Below, piece by piece: positions 1 through 4,986 of a DNA stretch of 11,057 nt. Numbering within the stretch: position 1 is the first letter of the stretch; each line of letters starts with the position of its first letter. The translations under genes and the position numbers were made by a program. The notes beneath the pieces are model-generated. The model did not search any database, was not told the DNA's origin, and worked only from the letters and a program-made list of their open reading frames with translations. This DNA comes from an uncultured Hyphomicrobiales bacterium (GTDB lineage Bacteria > Pseudomonadota > Alphaproteobacteria > Rhizobiales > Beijerinckiaceae), in NCBI GenBank assembly GCA_903903935.1, contig CAIVAX010000518.1, positions 1-11,057 on the forward strand, read 5' to 3'.

Positions 1-62
1 GCTTCGACCGTATCAATGCTCTCGGCCGATTCGACCAGAAAATCTTTTAAAAGATCATCCAT
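1..62 (-). CDS. cheA: CheA-like chemotaxis histidine kinase, N-terminal fragment (runs off left edge)
   Basis: Reading the minus strand from the ATG at 60-62 gives 20 codons, starting MDDLLKDFLVESAESIDTV, before the window ends. This matches the usual start of alphaproteobacterial CheA proteins (MDDLLxxFLxETxESLDxVD), the first helix of the histidine phosphotransfer (P1) domain. CheA autophosphorylates on a P1 histidine and passes phosphate to CheY and CheB at chemoreceptor arrays. The histidine and all catalytic domains lie outside the window. A GGA Shine-Dalgarno-like triplet at 72-74 precedes the start, separated from it by nine T residues on the coding strand. The gene follows chpT on the same strand, with 106 bases and a hairpin between them. 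Too little is visible to exclude another HPt-containing kinase. Confidence 0.72.
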   Translation of the reverse strand, partial: MDDLLKDFLVESAESIDTVE

Positions 63-130
63 AAAAAAAAATCCGACGGTTACCAAAACGGCACCCGTCA
101 AGATCTTACATGAGCTCAGTTAATTTAGAA

Positions 131-157
131 TTGAACGCGGTCTCAGCCCGCGCTCAA
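131..157 (-). terminator. Hairpin downstream of chpT, probable weak terminator
   Basis: On the minus strand the arms TTGAGCGCGG and CCGCGTTCAA flank a 7-base loop. They form a continuous 10-bp stem with one G-U pair, starting 12 bases after the chpT stop codon. The following sequence (TTCTAAATT) is only moderately U-rich, so termination may be partial, leaving some read-through into cheA. On the plus strand the same stem would carry an A-C mismatch, which supports a minus-strand function. Confidence 0.5.
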
Positions 158-168
158 TGCTGATCAGC

Positions 169-885
169 TTAGCCTATTGCCGCTTGTGCAGTCGCGGTTT
201 TCGCCGCCTCTTCGAGGGGCGCGGTCTCAGCGCTCTGAGCACCAGCGATGGGAGCCGCGCTGATGAGAACACGCTCTGCGTTCACATCAACCTCGATCTG
301 CATTTTGGAATCGCGCGCCACAAGGCCAGCATAAAAGGCTTGGATGCCATGGGCATCAACATGGCCATTTTCAGGCGTGCCCGCCAATAAAGCTGGCACG
401 CCATGCGCGAGGCGCAAATTCGGGCCACGCGATTCAATGCTCATTCGAATGTGATCGTCCTCGCCTTCAATCGTGAGCGTGATCACGCCGCCGCGCGGAA
501 TAGAGGCGGCTGCAATCAGGCAGAGATTAAGAATGAGTTTGACCTTATTTTTGGCCATCAGCACGCGCGGGGCTTTCCATTCAAGCTTTGTGCGCTCATC
601 GGCCAAAAGGCCACGGGCCACCAATTCAGCATCGCCCGTATCAATCGAGGCGCCAGCCGAACCTGCGGCACCAAAGGCCAGTCGGCAGAATTGTAAACGA
701 GCGGAAGCTGTGCTTGCGCTCTTCTTGATCAGATCAATGGCAAAGGCACGCATTTCGGCGTCCTTCTCCTCTTCCAACACTTCCAGCCCATTGACGATCG
801 CCCCCACGGGGCTGATCACATCATGGCAGACGCGGGAGCAGAGCAGAGCTGCAAGATCGAGAGCATCAAGAGAAAAGACGGACAT
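169..885 (-). CDS. chpT: Histidine phosphotransferase ChpT
   Basis: A 238-residue protein of the ChpT (HPTransfase) family. In Caulobacter, ChpT takes phosphate from the hybrid kinase CckA and passes it to the master regulator CtrA and to CpdR, which controls CtrA proteolysis. The N-terminal helix holds the motif CSRVCHDVISPVGAI, and His21 is the expected phosphorylated residue, followed directly by Asp22 as in this family. Residues 1-65 form the dimerising helical hairpin. Residues from about 75 to 215 resemble a degenerate histidine-kinase ATPase domain that lacks the normal ATP-binding boxes. The last 25 residues are an Ala/Glu-rich tail, probably disordered. The ATG at 883-885 is preceded by a GGAAAG Shine-Dalgarno. 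The upstream 200 bases contain an imperfect CtrA box (1050-1064) and two GANTC sites (969-973, 1009-1013). The gene lies directly upstream of a cheA-like gene. Confidence 0.93.
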   Translation of the reverse strand: MSVFSLDALDLAALLCSRVCHDVISPVGAIVNGLEVLEEEKDAEMRAFAIDLIKKSASTASARLQFCRLAFGAAGSAGASIDTGDAELVARGLLADERTKLEWKAPRVLMAKNKVKLILNLCLIAAASIPRGGVITLTIEGEDDHIRMSIESRGPNLRLAHGVPALLAGTPENGHVDAHGIQAFYAGLVARDSKMQIEVDVNAERVLISAAPIAGAQSAETAPLEEAAKTATAQAAIG

Positions 886-1049
886 GAAGCTTTCCGTTCA
901 TCAGGTTCGAACATTGAAGCCGCAGACCCTAAAGCCAGCGGATGCACCGACAATGCGCTCAGAGGAGCGAATCACGATTGAGATGCTAGGCGCAATTGGC
1001 CAACAAAGGAATCGGCACAATCTCCCACTTCTAGGAAATAGATTTTTTG

Positions 1050-1064
1050 TTAAGGGATCCTTAC
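1050..1064 (-). promoter_or_regulatory. Imperfect CtrA-binding box upstream of chpT
   Basis: On the minus strand the sequence is GTAA, seven bases, then TTAAC. The established Caulobacter-type CtrA consensus is TTAA-N7-TTAAC, so only the first base differs. It lies about 165 bases upstream of the chpT start codon, in non-coding DNA between chpT and the terminator of the dienelactone hydrolase gene. I could not identify convincing -35 and -10 elements nearby, so its position relative to a promoter is unknown. Such short motifs arise by chance. Confidence 0.3.
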
Positions 1065-1101
1065 CAAAGCGCCATTGACGATCAGTTTGCGGCCTCACAT
1101 A

Positions 1102-1128
1102 CAAAACCCGGCGCTTTTGGCGCCGGGT
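1102..1128 (-). terminator. Rho-independent terminator of the dienelactone hydrolase gene
   Basis: On the minus strand, ACCCGGCGC, a 5-base loop and GCGCCGGGT form a perfect 9-bp GC-rich stem. It runs directly into TTTTGT and begins 30 bases after the stop codon of the upstream gene. This is a clear intrinsic terminator separating that gene from chpT. Confidence 0.88.
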
Positions 1129-1158
1129 GTGATGTTAAAGTCATATTGAATGATCAGG

Positions 1159-2022
1159 TCAGGCGAGAGTGGCCTTGAACAGTGCGAGTGAACGCTCCCA
1201 TGCGGTTTTGGCGGCATTGGCCTCATAACGCGGCTGCTGCGTGTCATCATTGAAGGCATGATTGGCGCCTTCATAGACAAAGAGCTGATAATCGACCTTA
1301 GCGTCCTTCAAGGCCTTTTCAAAATCCGGCAGCAAGGCCCCCAGACGTGTGTCGAGCTTTGTGTCGCCATAATGAGCGAGCAGTTTGGCTTTGATCTTGG
1401 GCACTTCGGCCAAAGCCGGAGGTGCGCCATAATAGATCACGCCAGCATTGAGGCTTGGGTCTGTCACCGCCATCTGGCTGATCACACCACCACCCCAGCA
1501 AAAGCCAACAGCGCCAACTTTGCCATTGGACTCAGCGCGCGTGCGCACATAGGCCACAGCGGCATTGGCATCGCCCGTGACTTTGGCGTTATCCAGCTTG
1601 GGATAAAGCTTCATGGCCTCGTCTTCATCTTTTGGACTACCGCCCAATTGCGACAAGAAATCCACGGCCAGGGCATTATAACCATCGACAGCAAAGCGGC
1701 GGGCGAGATCCTCAATATGGGGATTAAGACCACGGTTCTGATGCACCACCACGATTGATCCGCGCTTGCCCTCTGCTTTGGGCTTGGCCAGATAACCCTT
1801 CACCTCGCCAGAGGCACCTTTATAGGTCACCTTTTCGATAGTGATGCGGGCATCATTTTCCGCAATGGTAGCTGCATTGGCATAATTGGATTGCAACAGC
1901 GGCAAGAGCGCAGCTGCAGCAGACAGACTGCCAACAATTTTAGCAGCCCGCTCGATAAACAAGCGGCGATCAAAATGCACATGTACGAATTCATCGTAGA
2001 GATCAATAATACGCTGGTCCAT
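1159..2022 (-). CDS. Tat-exported dienelactone hydrolase family protein
   Basis: A 287-residue alpha/beta-hydrolase. The start chosen is the ATG at 2020-2022, preceded by a very strong AGGAGGA Shine-Dalgarno. A longer frame opens at 2109, but that ATG lies inside the apparent -10 box of the promoter. Residues 18-23 (DRRLFI) fit a twin-arginine signal, followed by an Ala/Leu-rich stretch (25-42) and a likely cleavage site after ANA at 48-50, so periplasmic export by Tat is inferred. The catalytic domain follows. The nucleophile elbow GFCWGGG gives Cys175, Asp220 lies in HYGDTK, and NHAF gives His255. These match the Cys-Asp-His triad of dienelactone hydrolases, which hydrolyse enol-lactones or related esters. 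Where DLH enzymes usually have Glu (HEN-R-G-L in close relatives), this protein has Gln95 (VVHQNRGL). The substrate is unknown and no catabolic genes lie nearby. Confidence 0.88.
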   Translation of the reverse strand: MDQRIIDLYDEFVHVHFDRRLFIERAAKIVGSLSAAAALLPLLQSNYANAATIAENDARITIEKVTYKGASGEVKGYLAKPKAEGKRGSIVVVHQNRGLNPHIEDLARRFAVDGYNALAVDFLSQLGGSPKDEDEAMKLYPKLDNAKVTGDANAAVAYVRTRAESNGKVGAVGFCWGGGVISQMAVTDPSLNAGVIYYGAPPALAEVPKIKAKLLAHYGDTKLDTRLGALLPDFEKALKDAKVDYQLFVYEGANHAFNDDTQQPRYEANAAKTAWERSLALFKATLA

Positions 2023-2104
2023 GAATTCCTCCTCTTCAGTCTTGTCCAGTTTGGTTTGAACAGGGTCTAACCTGTCCCAGTTGAAAGGCGCAAGAACAGA
2101 TCCG

Positions 2105-2132
2105 ATCATAACAAATCTGGTTCAGAAACCAA
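2105..2132 (-). promoter_or_regulatory. Predicted sigma-70 promoter of the dienelactone hydrolase gene
   Basis: On the minus strand TTGGTT (-35, positions 2127-2132) is followed by 16 bases and TATGAT (-10, positions 2105-2110), a five-of-six match to TATAAT. Transcription would begin near 2098, giving a leader of about 75 bases before the ATG at 2022. An inverted repeat TGGTT-N4-AACCA (2118-2131) overlaps the -35 box and could be an operator. A second inverted repeat (ACAGG-N6-CCTGT, 2060-2075) lies in the leader. Confidence 0.5.
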
Positions 2133-2180
2133 GTTGAGCCACGCCGGAGTGTGACTTTATCCCGTCCGAGCAAAACCTGA

Positions 2181-3179
2181 TCACAGGGTGAGAACAATCT
2201 TGCCAATATGCTGGCTGGTCTCCATGCGGGCATGGGCTTTGGCGACATCAGCAAAGGCAAAGGTCGAGTCAATCACGGGGCGGATTTTGTCTGCCGCAAT
2301 ATGCGGCCAGACATTGTCATAAAGGGCTTTGGCAATCGCGCCTTTTTCCGCCACCGTGCGCGGGCGCAGGGTTGAGCCTGTATAGGTCAGGCATTTGGCT
2401 GAAATGGGCCGAATATCGAGTTCGATTTTATAGCCCATTTGGCTGGCAATCTGCACAATGCGGCCATTTTGCGCCGCAGCCTGAAAATTGCGATTCACAT
2501 AGGGGCCAGCGACCATATCGAGAATGACATCCACGCCCTTGCCTTGTGTGTGCTGCTTGACCAGCTCGACAAAATCCTGATTGCGATAATTGATTGCCAG
2601 ATCAGCCCCCAATTTGAGGCAGGCAGCGCATTTCTCATCGCTGCCAGCCGTGACAATCACTTTGGCACCAAAGGCTTTGGCCAACATTATGGCCGTTGTG
2701 CCAATGCCCGATGATCCGCCATGAACCAGCAGAGTCTCACCCGCTTGCAACCGGCCTCTGGCAAACACATTGGTCCAGACGGTGAAAAACGTCTCGGGCA
2801 GAGCCGCCGCTTCAATCAGGCTCAGCGAGCCGGGAATTGGTAGGGCACAGGATTCATGAACGCTGACATATTCTGCATAGCCACCGCCATGCACCAGAGC
2901 ACAGACCTGCGTGCCCAGAGCAAAGCGCTCGGCTCCCTCGCCAAGCGCCACAATTGATCCGGCAACCTCCAGACCTGGCAGATCGGAAGCTCCGGCAGGT
3001 GCTGGGTATTTTCCCTGACGCTGCGAGACATCGGGGCGATTGACCCCGGCTGCGGCGACCTTGATGAGGATTTCGCCTGCGCCAAGATTTGGCAGGGAGC
3101 GGGATACTGGCTTGAGCACCTCTGGCCCACCGGGCTCGCTGATGGCCATAGCTGTCATGGTGGCGGGAAGCTGGGTCAT
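2181..3179 (-). CDS. NAD(P)H-dependent quinone oxidoreductase, MDR superfamily (PIG3/QOR type)
   Basis: A 332-residue medium-chain dehydrogenase/reductase without zinc ligands. The N-terminal GroES-like domain (about 8-125) contains AAGVNRPDVSQRQG and the GLEVAGSIVALG segment typical of quinone reductases. The Rossmann domain has LLVHGGSSGIG (150-160) as the NADPH-binding loop. The TYTGSTLRPRT segment (265-275) is typical of PIG3-type enzymes. Members reduce quinones or related electrophiles with NADPH in the cytoplasm; the natural substrate is unknown. The ATG at 3177-3179 is preceded by GTGAGGA at good spacing, so the first Met is preferred over Met8. The gene is divergent from the DUF1192 gene across 181 bases. 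The downstream dienelactone hydrolase gene has its own promoter, so they are probably separate units. Confidence 0.9.
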   Translation of the reverse strand: MTQLPATMTAMAISEPGGPEVLKPVSRSLPNLGAGEILIKVAAAGVNRPDVSQRQGKYPAPAGASDLPGLEVAGSIVALGEGAERFALGTQVCALVHGGGYAEYVSVHESCALPIPGSLSLIEAAALPETFFTVWTNVFARGRLQAGETLLVHGGSSGIGTTAIMLAKAFGAKVIVTAGSDEKCAACLKLGADLAINYRNQDFVELVKQHTQGKGVDVILDMVAGPYVNRNFQAAAQNGRIVQIASQMGYKIELDIRPISAKCLTYTGSTLRPRTVAEKGAIAKALYDNVWPHIAADKIRPVIDSTFAFADVAKAHARMETSQHIGKIVLTL

Positions 3180-3360
3180 AAATCCTCACTCCAGGGGCGA
3201 ATAGTTGAGCTGTTCTAGATATATCCCTTGGTAACCTTCCCCTTGTCGCCTGTCTATCCGCAGCTGAGGGCAAGGCAGTTCGAAACACAAGCCAGCTCGT
3301 GACAGATGCGTGAGGCCTGAGTAAACTTTCGCTCTCACTTTGCCACATGAGGGGGCTGCT

Positions 3361-3567
3361 ATGGCACAGACTGATGATGATCCATTCTCCACCGCACCCT
3401 TGAAAAAGCCCGCCGTGCATGAGATCGGACAATCGCTCGATCTCCTCTCGGTGAGCGAAATTGATGAACGAATTGAATTGCTCAAGGCTGAGATCCTGCG
3501 CCTGTCTGAGAGCCGCAATGCCAAAGCCGCCTCTCGTCTTGCAGCTGATGCGTTTTTCAAATCGTGA
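3361..3567 (+). CDS. DUF1192 family small protein
   Basis: A 68-residue acidic protein. Its core, LDLLSVSEIDERIELLKAEILRLSESRNAK (27-55), matches the alphaproteobacterial DUF1192 family of about 60 residues. Residues 31-52 are predicted helical with a heptad-like pattern, suggesting a short coiled coil or protein-binding helix. The function of the family is not established. The frame is open from 3340, but the ATG at 3361 has the Shine-Dalgarno GAGGGGG at 3348-3354 with five-base spacing, so it is chosen. The gene lies upstream of rcdA on the same strand, separated by the candidate small RNA and a strong terminator, so the two are probably not co-transcribed. The pairing of DUF1192 with DUF1465 next to a divergent quinone reductase is, from memory, common in Hyphomicrobiales. 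Confidence 0.85.
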   Translation: MAQTDDDPFSTAPLKKPAVHEIGQSLDLLSVSEIDERIELLKAEILRLSESRNAKAASRLAADAFFKS

Positions 3568-3640
3568 GGGATGGTTTGCGAAAACACAAAAAGTGGCTGC
3601 ATTTTACTGCGAATTAAGGATTCCAGACTATTAATAACTC

Positions 3641-3734
3641 ATCCTGTTTCGACAGGATATCTGAGTGACTCCTGTCACTTTGTTTGACGCCTCCCTGTTA
3701 CCAACTTTTAAGCCGCCTTCGGGCGGCTTTTTTT
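3641..3734 (+). ncRNA. Candidate trans-acting small RNA with three hairpins and intrinsic terminator
   Basis: This non-coding stretch between the DUF1192 gene and rcdA folds into three perfect consecutive hairpins. The first is ATCCTGT-TTCG-ACAGGAT (3641-3658). The second is AGTGAC-TCCT-GTCACT (3664-3679). After an unpaired 30-base linker holding CCTCCC (3690-3695) comes AAGCCGCC-TTCG-GGCGGCTT with a run of seven T (3710-3734), an intrinsic terminator. The TCCT loop and the CCTCCC linker are both complementary to Shine-Dalgarno sequences, as in several alphaproteobacterial sRNAs that block ribosome binding. A -10-like TATTAA (3629-3634) would place the transcript start near 3641, giving about 94 nt. 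I saw no good -35 box. The alternative is a structured 3' end of the DUF1192 mRNA. I cannot assign it to a named RNA family. Confidence 0.6.
3710..3734 (+). terminator. Strong rho-independent terminator (3' end of the candidate sRNA)
   Basis: AAGCCGCC (3710-3717), a TTCG tetraloop and GGCGGCTT (3722-3729) form an 8-bp stem, with an uninterrupted T-run at 3728-3734. It ends plus-strand transcription from the candidate small RNA and any read-through from the DUF1192 gene, so rcdA needs its own promoter in the 167 bases that follow. Confidence 0.92.
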
Positions 3735-3901
3735 GTGCTTCTGCTGGCGAGCCTCCTGCAGACCTTGTTCGATCTTGGCGCCGGCCATTAAGGTTAACGA
3801 AGACTAAAGAGCACAAGCCGTCAATTTTGCGCTATGGTCACTCCAGATCGAATTGCCGATTATCCCAGGCCCGCAGGGGCCGCGTGCGGGAGAGCGTTAA
3901 A

Positions 3902-4435
3902 ATGGCTAACTTAATTTCTTTCAATGAGGAACCGGCCAATACGGTGTCCTTTGCCAGCATGCTGGCTGCCTCTGACACATTCAAAATCCTGTTCAAGGAT
4001 GGCATGGCTTTGGTCGAAGAATCGGCCGCCTATCTGGATGGGCCAGGGCGCATGGACTCCAAGAACCTCTCTCGCTTGGATTCCCTCAGCTATGCCTCAG
4101 AAAGCATGCGCCTGACCACGCGCCTCATGCAGATGGCGTCTTGGCTTTTGCTGCAAAGAGCCGTCAATGAAGGGGAGTTATCCCCAACTCAGGCCGCCTC
4201 TGACAAACATAAGGTCAAATTATCGCAACAAGAGCTGGCGACACCGCCCGATCAATTTGCCCGCCTTCCTGCCAAGCTCAGAGATTTGTGTGAGCGCTCG
4301 CTGCGCCTGCAAAGCCGGCTGATTCATCTCGACCGGCTGCTCTACGCCAAGCCAAACTCAGTGGAGACCCCGCCTATGGGTTTGCGTTCACAAATGGAAA
4401 GGCTCCAACAAGCCTTTACTTCCCCCTCGGCCTGA
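3902..4435 (+). CDS. rcdA: RcdA/DUF1465 family protein, regulator of CtrA degradation
   Basis: A 177-residue, mostly helical protein of the DUF1465 family, which includes Caulobacter RcdA. There RcdA works with CpdR and PopA to deliver CtrA and other substrates to ClpXP at the cell pole. Family-typical segments are FKDGMALVEESAAYLDG (31-47) and SYASESMRLTTRLMQMASWLL (63-83), then a variable linker (90-120) and helices from 122 to 150 forming the rest of the bundle. The disordered C-terminal tail (152-177) matches the region that mediates substrate contact in Caulobacter. The open frame extends upstream to 3665 through the sRNA and terminator, so the ATG at 3902 is chosen; it has GGGAG at 3888-3892. 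TTAA-N2-TTAAC at 3788-3798 lies in the promoter region but lacks correct CtrA spacing. It converges on rpmE. The CtrA-degradation role in this organism is inferred. Confidence 0.88.
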   Translation: MANLISFNEEPANTVSFASMLAASDTFKILFKDGMALVEESAAYLDGPGRMDSKNLSRLDSLSYASESMRLTTRLMQMASWLLLQRAVNEGELSPTQAASDKHKVKLSQQELATPPDQFARLPAKLRDLCERSLRLQSRLIHLDRLLYAKPNSVETPPMGLRSQMERLQQAFTSPSA

Positions 4436-4504
4436 GAACCACAGGCTGATCGTCAGATTGATCTGACCCCAACTCGACATAACCCCCAAACACACCCTGA
4501 CACA

Positions 4505-4537
4505 AAAAGAACCCCCGACCGCAAGGCCGGGGTTTTT
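4505..4537. terminator. Bidirectional terminator between rcdA and rpmE
   Basis: On the plus strand, ACCCCCGACC, a GCAA tetraloop and GGCCGGGG lead into TTTTT; an A-C mismatch weakens the stem slightly. On the minus strand that mismatch becomes a G-U pair and the stem is followed by TTCTTTTTG. It therefore serves both convergent genes, and slightly better rpmE. Confidence 0.85.
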
Positions 4538-4588
4538 CTATGGAATGGATGCTCGATAAGGCAATAAAGTGCCTTATAAAACAGTATA

Positions 4589-4819
4589 TTACTTCTTGAC
4601 TTGGCCGATCGAGCCAAAGCGTGAGGTAAATTTCGACAAACGGCCGCCCCGATCGAGCAATTGGGCGTTACCGCCAGTCCAGGCTGGATGGGTCTTGGGA
4701 TCAATATCGAGCGCCAGCTTGTCACCTTCGCTGCCATAGGTGGAGCGGGTCACAAATTCGGTGCCATCGGTCATGACGACCTTGATCGTGTGATAATGGG
4801 GATGGATATCGGCTTTCAC
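4589..4819 (-). CDS. rpmE: 50S ribosomal protein L31 (bL31), zinc-independent form
   Basis: A 76-residue protein beginning [19 protein letters not shown], with the L31 signatures [29 protein letters not shown] (25-49) and a basic C-terminal tail. L31 sits on the large subunit and bridges to the 30S head. It has no cysteine, so the CxxC-type zinc site of the E. coli form is absent; this is the usual alphaproteobacterial version and is expected not to need zinc. The start codon is GTG at 4817-4819, preceded by AAAGGACA at about seven bases. It is divergent from the ABC exporter gene, with 167 bases between, and ends at the bidirectional terminator shared with rcdA. No convincing promoter was found. 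Confidence 0.96.
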   Translation of the reverse strand: MKADIHPHYHTIKVVMTDGTEFVTRSTYGSEGDKLALDIDPKTHPAWTGGNAQLLDRGGRLSKFTSRFGSIGQVKK

Positions 4820-4922
4820 GGATCTGTCCTTTAATTGTCAGGCGGCCGAATGCTCGGCAGGGATATGAGCTTTCCCTAGCGGGATTGATGGGTTCTATAT
4901 CCCAGCCCAAGGGGGGAGACAA

Positions 4923-4935
4923 GACCAAGTTGGTC
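4923..4935. repeat. 13-bp palindrome in the rpmE/ABC-exporter divergent region
   Basis: GACCAA-G-TTGGTC is a perfect inverted repeat with a single central base, flanked outside by G-rich (4911-4918) and C-rich (4935-4938) tracts. It lies 52 bases upstream of the exporter start and about 104 bases from rpmE, so it could be an operator for either gene or a short leader hairpin. No known regulator motif was recognised. Confidence 0.4.
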
Positions 4936-4986
4936 CCCTTTCATCATCGATCTTGCGAACATGGATAAAGGGCGTAAACAGCCCTC

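Noticed and set aside
969..1013. Pair of GAATC (CcrM) sites upstream of chpT as a GcrA promoter signature
   Set aside because: GANTC sites occur throughout the window, including inside genes, and no -10 or -35 could be placed next to these two.
473..1078. 201-codon plus-strand open frame opposite chpT
   Set aside because: It is antisense to a clearly conserved gene, its product resembles no family, and it has no convincing ribosome-binding site.
2023..2109. N-terminal extension of the dienelactone hydrolase protein from an ATG at 2109
   Set aside because: This ATG lies inside the predicted -10 box. The ATG at 2022 has a near-perfect Shine-Dalgarno and exposes a Tat signal.
2854..3602. Overlapping minus-strand frames of 192 and 138 codons around the quinone reductase start and the DUF1192 gene
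   Set aside because: They have low-complexity Arg/Ser-rich translations in the wrong frame relative to recognised genes.
3665..3901. Upstream extension of the rcdA frame (MTPVTLFDAS...)
   Set aside because: It runs through the hairpins and the intrinsic terminator, and the RcdA family starts at the downstream Met at 3902.
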